From Streptomyces sp. TLI_146 (lineage in GTDB: Bacteria > Actinomycetota > Actinomycetes > Streptomycetales > Streptomycetaceae), in the NCBI RefSeq assembly GCF_002846415.1, contig NZ_PJMX01000001.1:124001-188000 (forward strand): DNA of 64,000 nt, in the 5' to 3' direction. Positions 17,734 to 25,021 of this stretch are shown one piece after another. How positions within the stretch are numbered: position 1 is the first letter of the stretch; every line of letters starts with the position of its first letter. The position numbers and the translations under genes were made by a program. Under the pieces are notes generated by a model. It ran no database searches. It had not been told where the DNA came from and saw nothing but the letters and a program-made list of their open reading frames with translations.

Positions 17734-18435
17734 TCAGCGGCCAAGGGCACTTGCGTCCACCACGTCGGTTTTGGCCGGGGGCCGCACGTCCAGCGGCTGG
17801 TCGAAGGCGCTGAACGTGGTCGTGCCGTGGTACTTGGCGCCCTTGTAGACGACCTTGAGGATGTACGGCTTTCCCTTGTCAGCGACGTAAAAGGTGTAAG
17901 AGCCTCCTGCATCTGCTTTGTCGGTGACGACCAGTGAAATGGCCGGGCTGCCGTTCACCTTGACCGGTTCGCCCTTGGTCGCTTCGCCGAAGGAGGCGAA
18001 CTCTTGGGTGCATTCGGCCAGCCCGTCTCCCGCCCTCGCCGCGGCGGAGGACGCCTTGATCCAGCGGTTCTGCTTCTGACCGGACACGGGAAACCGGCCC
18101 GACCACCGGTGCAGGTAAGCGCGATTCGGGCGGACGTAGTCCGCGCCGTTGATCCGGATCTGTTCGAGGCCGGCACCGGTGGCCCAGGTCGCCCTGGATA
18201 TGCACCTGTCCTTGAGGTCGGTCACCATATGGCTGGAATAGCCCTCACCGGCGGTCACGGTGGTGTCCACGTCGATCGTCACCGACGTGAGCGCTTTCAT
18301 CGTGGCGTTCGCCTCGTCCAGCATCTGCCCGGCGGATCGATCCTCCGCGGCGGTGCCGCCGGAGCAGCCGGCCAGGGAGGCACCCACGGCCAGGCAGCCC
18401 ACCACAGCCGTGGCAGCAGTCGATATCTTTCGCAC
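17734..18435 (-). CDS. LppX/LprAFG-like lipoprotein
   Basis: A 233-aa protein starting at GTG (VRKISTAATAVVGCLAVGAS) with lipobox SLAGC near residue 24. The mature part begins with a helix MLDEANATMKALTSVTIDVD and contains LEQIRINGADYVRP, AISLVVTDKADAGGSYTFYV and PYILKVVYKGAKYHG. This order (helix, then half-barrel strands, then the 'W-I-K' region) resembles the LppX/LprAFG lipid-carrier fold found in actinobacteria. Anchored outside the membrane; ligand not predictable from sequence. Confidence 0.7.
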   Translation of the reverse strand: MRKISTAATAVVGCLAVGASLAGCSGGTAAEDRSAGQMLDEANATMKALTSVTIDVDTTVTAGEGYSSHMVTDLKDRCISRATWATGAGLEQIRINGADYVRPNRAYLHRWSGRFPVSGQKQNRWIKASSAAARAGDGLAECTQEFASFGEATKGEPVKVNGSPAISLVVTDKADAGGSYTFYVADKGKPYILKVVYKGAKYHGTTTFSAFDQPLDVRPPAKTDVVDASALGR

Positions 18436-18537
18436 AAAACCCCCCGATCGTGAGCAGCTCACCTTATCTGGCCGTGGTCATTCGTCACTGGCCCGGCGCG
18501 TCCGTACAGGGGGATTCGGTCAGGTACGTCTTCCCAC

Positions 18538-18852
18538 TCATACAGCTGGCGCTTCGTCCACCGGGCCGACAGCGGACTGGCAGGGCACCCCGCCTTGCCG
18601 CTCGGAGTCGCGGGCTGCGGGGCCTTTGCCCAGGATGGTGCGTACCGTGGTCCGCGACAGCCCGCTCAGGCCCGCTGTCTCCGCCTCGCTGATACCGCCG
18701 AGGGCTGCGCGATGGACCAGGTTGTCCCTGCCATCGGCCGTCTGGCGAAAAGCCTGGAGTTCCGCGCGCACGTCCCCGTCGGCGGGCTGGCTGAAAGCCC
18801 GGAGTCCGCTCTGTTCCTCCTGGAGCCGTTGCAGCTCTTCATCGGAAAGGAC
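18538..18852 (-). pseudogene. small HTH protein, 5' truncated
   Basis: The minus strand reads SDEELQRLQEEQSGLRAFSQ, then RAELQAFRQTADGRDNLVHR, AALGGISEAETAGLSGLSRT and TVRTILGKG: a long helix followed by a helix-turn-helix, like small actinomycete DNA-binding proteins. No start codon lies before SDEEL in this frame; the sequence upstream belongs to another fragment on the opposite strand. An internal ATG (MRAELQ, 18771) could express the HTH part alone. The C-terminus beyond TILGKG may also be altered. Confidence 0.45.
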
Positions 18853-19142
18853 AGCAAGCCGCCGCCCTGCTGGAACTCGCGGCAGGCGACGCCGCCGGCA
18901 TCCGGCACCTGGCCGGAACCGACGCGGTCAGCCGCCACGAGCTCGGCGCGCTCACCGCCCGTCGCGACGGGCTGGACGCCGCACGGCTGCCCGCGGGGCT
19001 GCGGGCGCAGAACTCGGTGCCCGGAGCGCTCGATGTCCGCCTGGACAGCCGGACAACCCAGAGTGAGCTGCGCACGGTGCTGCGCGGCGTACGGGAGTTC
19101 TGCACCCCCATCGCTCCGGACGCGGCGCCCGTCGACTCCTGA
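18853..19142 (+). pseudogene. 3' fragment of an unidentified gene
   Basis: A plus-strand frame with good codon use reads QAAALLELAAGDAAGIRHLA, GTDAVSRHELGALTARRDGL, then LRGVREFCTPIAPDAAPVDS and TGA at 19142. No start codon or ribosome binding site; the fragment begins exactly where the opposite-strand HTH fragment begins. It resembles a helical phage or secretion-type C-terminus, but no family was recognised. Confidence 0.4.
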
Positions 19143-19395
19143 TTCGGGTAGGTCGCGGCCGAGCTGGTCAGTGGTTGCGGTCAGTTCCTGGCGTCAGTCA
19201 TCCTCAGACGATGAGGCCGGCTGCCCGGGGGGTCCGTTCCGGCGACCGTACGGCGGGCTGGGGGCGGGTTCCGGGACCCGCTCCGCTGGTCCCGTTCAAT
19301 CCGGCGCCGGTGACCATCTGGGATGCGGCACTGGCTGCACGCGCTCCCCTCTGGCTAGCCTGTTCCAACTCACGTATCGCCCGTAGCCTTTGGGC

Positions 19396-20028
19396 ATGGC
19401 GACGTCTGCAGAACCTGCGTTCGATGGTGTGATCTTCGACTTTTTCGGGGTCCTCACCTTCAACATGGTTGAGGTGATCTCCTACTTCGAAGAGCGGGAG
19501 AAGCTCGCCCGGGGAACTTTCCTCCGGGGCTGGGCGAGCCCGCGCGGTCAGGAACTGTTCCTGCGGCTAGAACTCGGTGAAATCACTCAGACTGACTGGA
19601 ATAACGGGTTCGGCGCCCTCATTGGTGTCCCGCCCGACAACCTGATGGCCCGCTACCTTCACGATGCCTTTCCCGCCTACCAGGTCCTGAATGTGGCCCG
19701 GCAGGCGCGCTCTGCTGGGATTAAGACCGCAGTGCTGTCCAACAGCCTTGGGCGGGAACCGTACGACCCGTACGCGGGCTTCGACCTGCATCGCTCCTTT
19801 GATGAGGTCGTGTTCTCCGCAGAGCACGGGGTGCGCAAGCCCGACCCTGCCATCTTCGGCCTCGTTCTGGACAAGCTCGGAGTGCCAGCCGAGCGGTGCC
19901 TGTTCGTCGATGACAGTGAGGACAATCTGGCCGCCGCCTATAAGCTCGGCATCACACCGCTGCTGGCACTCGACGAGGAGGTGGCGGCCAAGCGCCTGCG
20001 TGGCCTACTGGGTCTACCCGCCCTGTAG
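19396..20028 (+). CDS. HAD-superfamily hydrolase
   Basis: A 210-aa soluble protein. Motif I is FDFFGVLT (14-21), with the nucleophile Asp15 but Phe in place of the usual second Asp; motif II is LSNS (114-117); motif III Lys148 in RKPDP; motif IV VDDSEDN (171-177). This is the HAD subfamily IA plan (similar to phosphoglycolate phosphatase and epoxide-hydrolase N-terminal phosphatases). The missing general acid/base Asp of motif I suggests altered chemistry or weak activity. Its 3' end overlaps the convergent XRE gene by 15 bases. Confidence 0.85.
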   Translation: MATSAEPAFDGVIFDFFGVLTFNMVEVISYFEEREKLARGTFLRGWASPRGQELFLRLELGEITQTDWNNGFGALIGVPPDNLMARYLHDAFPAYQVLNVARQARSAGIKTAVLSNSLGREPYDPYAGFDLHRSFDEVVFSAEHGVRKPDPAIFGLVLDKLGVPAERCLFVDDSEDNLAAAYKLGITPLLALDEEVAAKRLRGLLGLPAL

Positions 20029-21306
20029 GAACTCGCGTACGGCTGCGTGAGCAGTGTGCGCAGCCAGCTTCTCGCGGAGGCCTTTCAGTTCGGTTGCCGA
20101 GCGTGCGGAGTCCACGGAGCCGAGACACCTTGCCGCGTGACGGGCGCTGGACAGTGCGGCGTCAAGGTCGCCCATGGCAAGGTGAGCCTCGGCTCCCCGG
20201 GCCAGGTAGATCGCGTGGCTGCGCGGATATTCGTCGTCTCCGGGATAAGACGCCCCCATTGCGGCTTCAAAGCGGCACACTGCCTCGGCGGGGTCTCCGA
20301 GCTGCAAGGCGGCTGATCCTGCGATCATCTCGATCTCGCCATAGCCCACCCAGTACAGGACCTTGGGATCGTCGTCGTGCCGGCCCCGGTCTAATGCCGC
20401 ACGAGCCAGGTCCAGCTGCCGGGCGCTCTCCTTTCTCGCGCCCGTCATCGACAGCGCCCGCGCCACGCGGGCAGCCAGCATGGCGTGCATCAACGGGGTC
20501 GCCTTATGCTTTACCTGCTCGCGTGCCGTTTCCAGGAGAGCCACCGCCCTGCCCGCCTGCCCCGGGGTGGAGTAGCACTGAATGGCTGCGAACGAAAGTG
20601 CGTAAGCGCCACTGACCGGGTCGGCGGCCTCGGCGGAGGCTCGGAGAGAAGCCTCGAAGAAGCGCTCGGCGATGCCGGGGCGGCCCTGGTCAAAGGCCGC
20701 CCACGCAACCTGGCGGGCAGCTTCAGCCGCCATCGAGTGCAATCGGACCCGCGTCGGCCCGTCATAACGGCCGGATTTGATCAACCTCACGATCAAGGAC
20801 AGTTCACTGCGTGCCAGCTGGAACACCTCACCGCTACCCAGCTCATCATCGAGATGCCGGAGATAGCTAAGGCGATCGTCCACATGGGTCAGCAAGGCCG
20901 GGCCGCTAGGCAGCGGTTCGGGCTTCCCGCCAGCCGACCGTACCTCCAGGGCCCGGGCCCAGCTGCTTGCCGAGACCGACAGGGCCGCGCCGGCCGAGAG
21001 TAACCCTCTGCGATCCACACCGCTCCCATTCAACAGGCTGTCGAAAACCGCCAGGCTTCCGGACTGGTCCCATGGCGCATGCCTGCCGCTCGTCGAGCCG
21101 GTCTCCTGCAATGACGCGACGAAGGCACCGCCAGTTTGCAGCACCCTGTCGTAGGCGGCTGCGACCTCTGCGGTCACGGACCGGTTCCCGTTCTCCACGT
21201 TGCGCAGGTACGCCTCACCGAACCCCGCCTCACGTGCGAACCTCGCCCACACCATGCCGGATGCCCGGCGGGCGTTCCGCATATCGCCACGAAGTTGACT
21301 GACCAT
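20014..21306 (-). CDS. XRE-family regulator with TPR-like C-terminal domain
   Basis: A 430-aa protein starting MVSQLRGDMRNARRASGMVW. The first 60 residues are a helix-turn-helix (FAREAGFGEAYLRNVENGNR is the recognition part); the rest is helical TPR-like repeats (MAAEAARQVAWAAFDQGRPG, AVALLETAREQVKHKATPLM, YPRSHAIYLARGAEAHLAMG). This is the design of Streptomyces regulators that sense peptides or small molecules. It is divergent from the peptide/methyltransferase operon, and a near-perfect 20-bp palindrome lies between them, so it probably controls that operon and itself. Inference only. Confidence 0.82.
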   Translation of the reverse strand: MVSQLRGDMRNARRASGMVWARFAREAGFGEAYLRNVENGNRSVTAEVAAAYDRVLQTGGAFVASLQETGSTSGRHAPWDQSGSLAVFDSLLNGSGVDRRGLLSAGAALSVSASSWARALEVRSAGGKPEPLPSGPALLTHVDDRLSYLRHLDDELGSGEVFQLARSELSLIVRLIKSGRYDGPTRVRLHSMAAEAARQVAWAAFDQGRPGIAERFFEASLRASAEAADPVSGAYALSFAAIQCYSTPGQAGRAVALLETAREQVKHKATPLMHAMLAARVARALSMTGARKESARQLDLARAALDRGRHDDDPKVLYWVGYGEIEMIAGSAALQLGDPAEAVCRFEAAMGASYPGDDEYPRSHAIYLARGAEAHLAMGDLDAALSSARHAARCLGSVDSARSATELKGLREKLAAHTAHAAVREFLQGG

Positions 21307-21385
21307 CAGGACCTGTACTCCCCGCGTGGGATCGGTGCTGGATCGGGCAGCTCCATTGTCCCCACACTCGTCCGGGGTGTGTGCT

Positions 21386-21405
21386 CGTTGCCACCGGCGG
21401 CAACG
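21386..21405. promoter_or_regulatory. 20-bp near-perfect palindrome, candidate operator
   Basis: CGTTGCCACCGGCGGCAACG; nine of ten positions are symmetric. It sits 80 bases upstream of the divergent XRE gene and about 100 bases upstream of the peptide gene, where an operator for the regulator would be expected. Confidence 0.5.
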
Positions 21406-21503
21406 GCTAGTTACGCGAAGACCCTCAAGCTCCGTGGGGCGACGGTAGGGAATCGACACTTCGACATCGAGGACCACATTCACCCCGAGGGGAAATGGTC
21501 AGC

Positions 21504-21650
21504 GTGAGTGGGCGGACGAACGGCAACTCGGGAAGCGATCAGAGCGAGGAAAACGACATCCCGGACACCGGGCAGAGCGACAGACACACCGGGCAGAACG
21601 GCAGCAGCGGCGACGACCAGATGGGCGGCGGTGCGCCCAGCAGCAAGTAG
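21504..21650 (+). CDS. short hydrophilic peptide, RiPP precursor candidate 1
   Basis: A 48-aa peptide (51 aa if the ATG at 21495 is used). GAGGGG at 21487-21492 is 11 bases before GTG 21504 but only 2 before the ATG, so I prefer GTG. It is almost free of hydrophobic residues and rich in Gly, Ser, Asp, Asn and Gln: NGNSGSDQSEENDIPDTGQS, then two more N-G/D-containing segments (TGQNGSSGDD) and a GGGAPSSK tail. No Cys. It lies directly upstream of a PCMT-like methyltransferase. Asn-Gly and Asp-rich turns are the natural sites of aspartimide formation, so it is a candidate substrate; that role is inferred from context. Confidence 0.5.
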   Translation: MSGRTNGNSGSDQSEENDIPDTGQSDRHTGQNGSSGDDQMGGGAPSSK

Positions 21651-21671
21651 CTGAGAAGGGCGCAGATTCGG

Positions 21672-22706
21672 ATGGACCGACAGCAGCTCATACAGCAGTG
21701 CATGGCTGAGATCGACACATACAAGGGCGGCTACTTCCACAGCCGGCCGTGGCTGCGGGCCGCGTTTGAGTCCGTCCCCCGGGAGCACTTCACACCCGAC
21801 CGGGTCTGGGTGCCCGACCGGGATCAGCAGCGTCTCTTTCCCGTGCTGGACCGCACCGTGGACCCTCAGCAGTGGCTGGAGGCCGTCTACAGCCCGGAGA
21901 CGGCGCTGATCACCCAGATCGAGGACGGCAAGGTCCGCCCCGAGAACGGGCCCGCCAGCTCAGGCGAGTTCACGTCGTCGATCTCGTGCCCGGCGGTCGT
22001 CGTGAATATGCTGCACCACCTGAACCCGCAGCCCGGCGAGAAGATTCTGGAGATCGGCACCGGCTCCGGCTACAACACCGCGCTGCTCGCCTGGAGGGTG
22101 GGAGCAGCGAACGTGGTGAGCATTGAGATCGACCCCGACATCGCTCAGAGTGCGAGGGCGAATCTGGAGGCCCTGGCCAGCCCGGTGCCGACCCTCGCGG
22201 TGGGCGACGGCGAACACGGCTATCCGCACCGGGCACCGTTCGACCGCGTGATCTCGACCGCATGCGTCCGCAAGATCCCGCCCACCTGGGTGCAACAGGT
22301 CAGACCCGGCGGAGTGATTCTCACGCCGGTGACCACCCCGTTCGGGTCCGACGCCATCGCGGTCCTCACCCGCCACGAGGGCGGCACCGCCCGCGGGCCG
22401 CTGGTCGCCGCCGTCGACTTCATGCTGGTGCGGGGCCAGCGCAGCCGCTCCCCCTGGAGCACCCTGGGCTGGCCCCGCCTGCCCGACTTCGAACTCACCG
22501 CCGCACCTGACGGCCAGACGATCCGCCAGTACACCACGGCGGCCAGCCACAACGAGAACCGCTGTCACGACGAGAGGAACAGGCTCATGGGAGATCACAG
22601 CAAGCCGCAGCCGGCCGAGGAGCCCAAGGGGCCGCCGGACAACACCGACGGGCAGAGCACGACCGTCGGGGGCGGGGACTCCGGCACGCACCGCAAGGAC
22701 AAGTAG
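21672..22706 (+). CDS. PCMT-like methyltransferase with in-frame peptide extension
   Basis: A 344-aa protein of the protein-L-isoaspartate O-methyltransferase family. Residues about 75-110 hold ALITQIEDGK and FTSSISCPAVVVNMLHHLNP, the PCMT N-terminal substrate-side motif; EKILEIGTGSGYNTALLAWR (about 121-140) is the SAM-binding motif I; VVSIEIDPDIAQSARANLEA and PFDRVISTACVRKIPPTWVQ follow. The tandem homologue downstream has about 100 more C-terminal residues that this one lacks. Instead its frame runs through a second small peptide gene (last 39 codons) with no stop. RBS GAGAAGGG. It may methylate Asp side chains of the adjacent peptides. Confidence 0.82.
   Translation: MDRQQLIQQCMAEIDTYKGGYFHSRPWLRAAFESVPREHFTPDRVWVPDRDQQRLFPVLDRTVDPQQWLEAVYSPETALITQIEDGKVRPENGPASSGEFTSSISCPAVVVNMLHHLNPQPGEKILEIGTGSGYNTALLAWRVGAANVVSIEIDPDIAQSARANLEALASPVPTLAVGDGEHGYPHRAPFDRVISTACVRKIPPTWVQQVRPGGVILTPVTTPFGSDAIAVLTRHEGGTARGPLVAAVDFMLVRGQRSRSPWSTLGWPRLPDFELTAAPDGQTIRQYTTAASHNENRCHDERNRLMGDHSKPQPAEEPKGPPDNTDGQSTTVGGGDSGTHRKDK
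22587..22706 (+). CDS. short hydrophilic peptide, RiPP precursor candidate 2
   Basis: A 39-aa peptide beginning MGDHSKPQPAEEPKG, with its own ribosome binding site (GAGAGG, 9 bases before ATG). It contains PPDNTDGQST with an Asp-Gly, then a GGGDSG stretch and a basic HRKDK end. It resembles peptide 1 in composition and in the P-D...G-Q-S core. Unusually, it is read in the same frame as the upstream methyltransferase, so it can be made both free and as that enzyme's C-terminal tail. It ends two bases before the next methyltransferase. Confidence 0.45.
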   Translation: MGDHSKPQPAEEPKGPPDNTDGQSTTVGGGDSGTHRKDK

Positions 22707-22708
22707 CC

Positions 22709-23866
22709 GTGGCCGACGACCTCTATGGCCCGTTCCGTCAGCAGCTTACCGAGCTGCTGACGGAGCGGGGCCTGCTCGACGACGCCTGGCTCGCCGCAGC
22801 CTTCGCGAAAGTCCCGCGCCACTGGTACGTCCCGGACCGGGTCTGGGTCCGAGACGGGGAGCGGTGGTACCCCACCGGGCGGCAGGCCGATCCCCGGCAC
22901 TGGGCGGAGCTCGTCTACCACCCCACGGAGGCGGTGGTGACCCAGGTCGACGACGGTCAGGAGGCCGCCGACGGCAGCGGGCTGGTTCCCACCAGCTCGA
23001 TCAGCTCGTCCGGGGCGGTGTTGAACATGCTGCGCTCCCTGGACCCCCAGCCCGGGCAGCGCGTGCTGGAGATCGGTACCGGTACCGGCTACAACGCGGC
23101 CTTGCTGTGTGAGCGGGTCGGCGACCAGAACGTCGTGTCCGTCGAGATCGACCCCGCTCTCGCCGCCTGGGCGCGTGAGCGGTTGAACGCTGCCAGGTAC
23201 AGGCCGACCCTGGTGACGGGGGACGGCGAACTCGGCTACTCCGACCTGGCGCCGTACGACCGGATCATCGCCACCGCTTCTGTGCGCCATGTGCCGCCTG
23301 CCTGGCTGGACCAGGTCGCCGACGGCGGGGAGCTGGTCGTTCCGTGGCTGCCCAACGACCGGGCTCTGGGGCTGATGTGGCTACGCAAAGGCGGCCCTCA
23401 CCAGGCCCGAGGCTATATCCACGGTCTGGAGACCTTCATGGCTGTGCGCGGGCAGCGCCACGAACGCCTGGACGTATCCGCACTGTGGAAGGCCACCGGG
23501 GACCAGGGCGTCACCACCAGCGACCACCTGGACCTGGCTGACGTCGACGGCCACGGAGAGTTCCTCCTGGCGGCGGCCCTGCCCGGGGTGACCTGTGTGC
23601 GCCAGGACGATGGCTGGTTCATCGTCACCGCCGACCGGAAATCCTGGATCAGGACGCACGCCGAGAGCACCACATCGTTCGGCGAGCGGGATCTCGTCCC
23701 GGAGATCACCGCAGCGCTGTCGTGGTGGCGCGAGCGGAACCGGCCCCGCTACCACGACTTCGGCGTGACCATCACCCTCACCGACAGCCTAAGCACCCAG
23801 GTGATCTGGCACGACCATGAGGACGACCCCGTCCCGGTCTCCACCGGAGCCGCCGACTCTCCCTGA
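22709..23866 (+). CDS. PCMT-like methyltransferase, full length
   Basis: A 385-aa paralogue of the preceding enzyme, starting at GTG two bases after its stop. EAVVTQVDDGQEA and TSSISSSGAVLNMLRSLDPQ correspond to the PCMT active-site region, QRVLEIGTGTGYNAALLCER is SAM motif I, VVSVEIDPALAAWARERLNA motif II, and YDRIIATASVRHVPPAWLDQ motif III. The extra C-terminal domain (about 270-385, with WFIVTADRKSWIRTHAESTT and FGVTITLTDSLSTQVIW) is typical of the large PCMT-like enzymes that accompany RiPP precursors. Likely acts on the two peptides upstream. Confidence 0.85.
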   Translation: MADDLYGPFRQQLTELLTERGLLDDAWLAAAFAKVPRHWYVPDRVWVRDGERWYPTGRQADPRHWAELVYHPTEAVVTQVDDGQEAADGSGLVPTSSISSSGAVLNMLRSLDPQPGQRVLEIGTGTGYNAALLCERVGDQNVVSVEIDPALAAWARERLNAARYRPTLVTGDGELGYSDLAPYDRIIATASVRHVPPAWLDQVADGGELVVPWLPNDRALGLMWLRKGGPHQARGYIHGLETFMAVRGQRHERLDVSALWKATGDQGVTTSDHLDLADVDGHGEFLLAAALPGVTCVRQDDGWFIVTADRKSWIRTHAESTTSFGERDLVPEITAALSWWRERNRPRYHDFGVTITLTDSLSTQVIWHDHEDDPVPVSTGAADSP

Positions 23867-23929
23867 ACCCGCCGCCGCTACTCACCACCTCGTTCACCAG
23901 CCGTGCCCACCCGTATCGGAGGCATTCCC

Positions 23930-24060
23930 ATGCCCATCCTCGTGACCCGCTTCGCCGTTGCCGGGGGGGACGAAAGCGTGTCTGGCGCTTCAAGTGCCAG
24001 GCCTGCTCCGGAATGGGCGGCAACACCTCCGGCCGCCGCCCGGCCCTTGTTCTGGTGTGA
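23930..24060 (+). pseudogene. small zinc-ribbon-like ORF with G-run frameshift
   Basis: ATG 23930 has a good GGAGG upstream and starts MPILVTRFAVAGG. Within a run of seven G the coding frame appears to move, giving RKRVWRFKCQACSGMGGNTS and a stop at 24060. C-x-x-C followed by no second pair is visible. It resembles short actinomycete proteins starting with a T-R-F...GGG segment. Speculative. Confidence 0.28.
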
Positions 24061-24082
24061 CGGTTCAGGGATGTGTGAGGTG

Positions 24083-24988
24083 TTAGAGGATGTTCCAGGC
24101 AAGGGTGTGGTCCTGGCGCTGGAGCGCTGCGATGCGTCGTTCGACCTCGTGTTGGCTGCTGGGGGCCTGGGGGACTTTCCGGGCGTTGGTTGTGATCATG
24201 CGCAGTTCCCGGATCGCGGCCAGGGTCGGGTAGCCGGGCCACTTGGTGACGTCGAAGCCGTAGGCGTCGGCGAAGGCCTGGTAGTGCTGCTGGCCGTGGC
24301 CGAAGCGCCGGCAGTGGATCTCGACGGTGACCAGGTCCCACTCCGGCTGGCCGTGCGTGACAGTGTCCCAGTCGCAGAGCACGGCGGTGCCGTGGCCGGT
24401 ATGGAGGGCGTTGCGGTGCTGGGGGTCTCCTTGGAGGACGCCGTCGGCAAGGACGAAGTCCACAGTCGCCAGGGCGTCCGCGAGCTCGTCGGCGCGGTCG
24501 TTCAGGAGGTCGAGTGTGGGCTTGTCCAGCCAGCTGGTGGCGGTGAGCGAGCGGCGGATCGCGGCGAGATTGTCGTGGCGCGGAAGGGCGAAGGGCGGGG
24601 CGGGCAGCCGGTGCAGGGCCTGCAGCGGGGCGGCCAGCTGTGCGGCGGTGACGGGCTGCGGGGGCTGGTGGAGGTAGCGCCAGAAGGTGACGGCGTGGCC
24701 GTCGATGATGACGGGCTGGTCCGCGGGGTGCAGGGCGACGGTGGGGAAGCCCAGGTCCATGAGGTAGCGGACGAAGGCGATGGTGCGGGTGACGTCTTCG
24801 GCGCGGGTCCCGCGTCGGGCGATTTTAACGACGGTCTGTTCGCGCTCCAGGAGGATCACTGCGTTGGTGTGGCCTCGCAGCAGGCGGGCGTCACCGTGTT
24901 CAAGGCCGACGGTCGCGCAGGCTTGTCGCAGGACTTGGTCCATCTCGGAGTTGTCGAATCCGCCGGGAGCCATCACCACGTGAGTCAT
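24083..24988 (-). CDS. aminoglycoside phosphotransferase-like (APH) kinase
   Basis: A 301-aa protein with the APH/choline-kinase fold. RLLRGHTNAVILLEREQTVV is the nucleotide loop and VVKIARRG holds the ATP-binding Lys; the catalytic loop is VLQGDPQHRNALH, with Q in place of the canonical H of HGD but the Asp and Asn retained; CDWDTVTHGQPEWDLVTVEI is the DFG-equivalent Mg site. The substrate is unknown; homologues rarely give antibiotic resistance when linked to XRE-TPR regulators, as here. It is 33 bases downstream of that regulator gene and probably co-transcribed. GTG nine bases earlier is an alternative start. Confidence 0.85.
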   Translation of the reverse strand: MTHVVMAPGGFDNSEMDQVLRQACATVGLEHGDARLLRGHTNAVILLEREQTVVKIARRGTRAEDVTRTIAFVRYLMDLGFPTVALHPADQPVIIDGHAVTFWRYLHQPPQPVTAAQLAAPLQALHRLPAPPFALPRHDNLAAIRRSLTATSWLDKPTLDLLNDRADELADALATVDFVLADGVLQGDPQHRNALHTGHGTAVLCDWDTVTHGQPEWDLVTVEIHCRRFGHGQQHYQAFADAYGFDVTKWPGYPTLAAIRELRMITTNARKVPQAPSSQHEVERRIAALQRQDHTLAWNIL

Positions 24989-25021
24989 GGGCTCCACACT
25001 CGCCGAGCGGGGGTGCGCCTG

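Noticed and set aside
21504..22706. FxLD lanthipeptide system
   Set aside because: PCMT-like methyltransferases also accompany FxLD peptides, but no FxLD motif, no Cys/Ser-Thr core pattern and no lanthionine synthetase genes are present.
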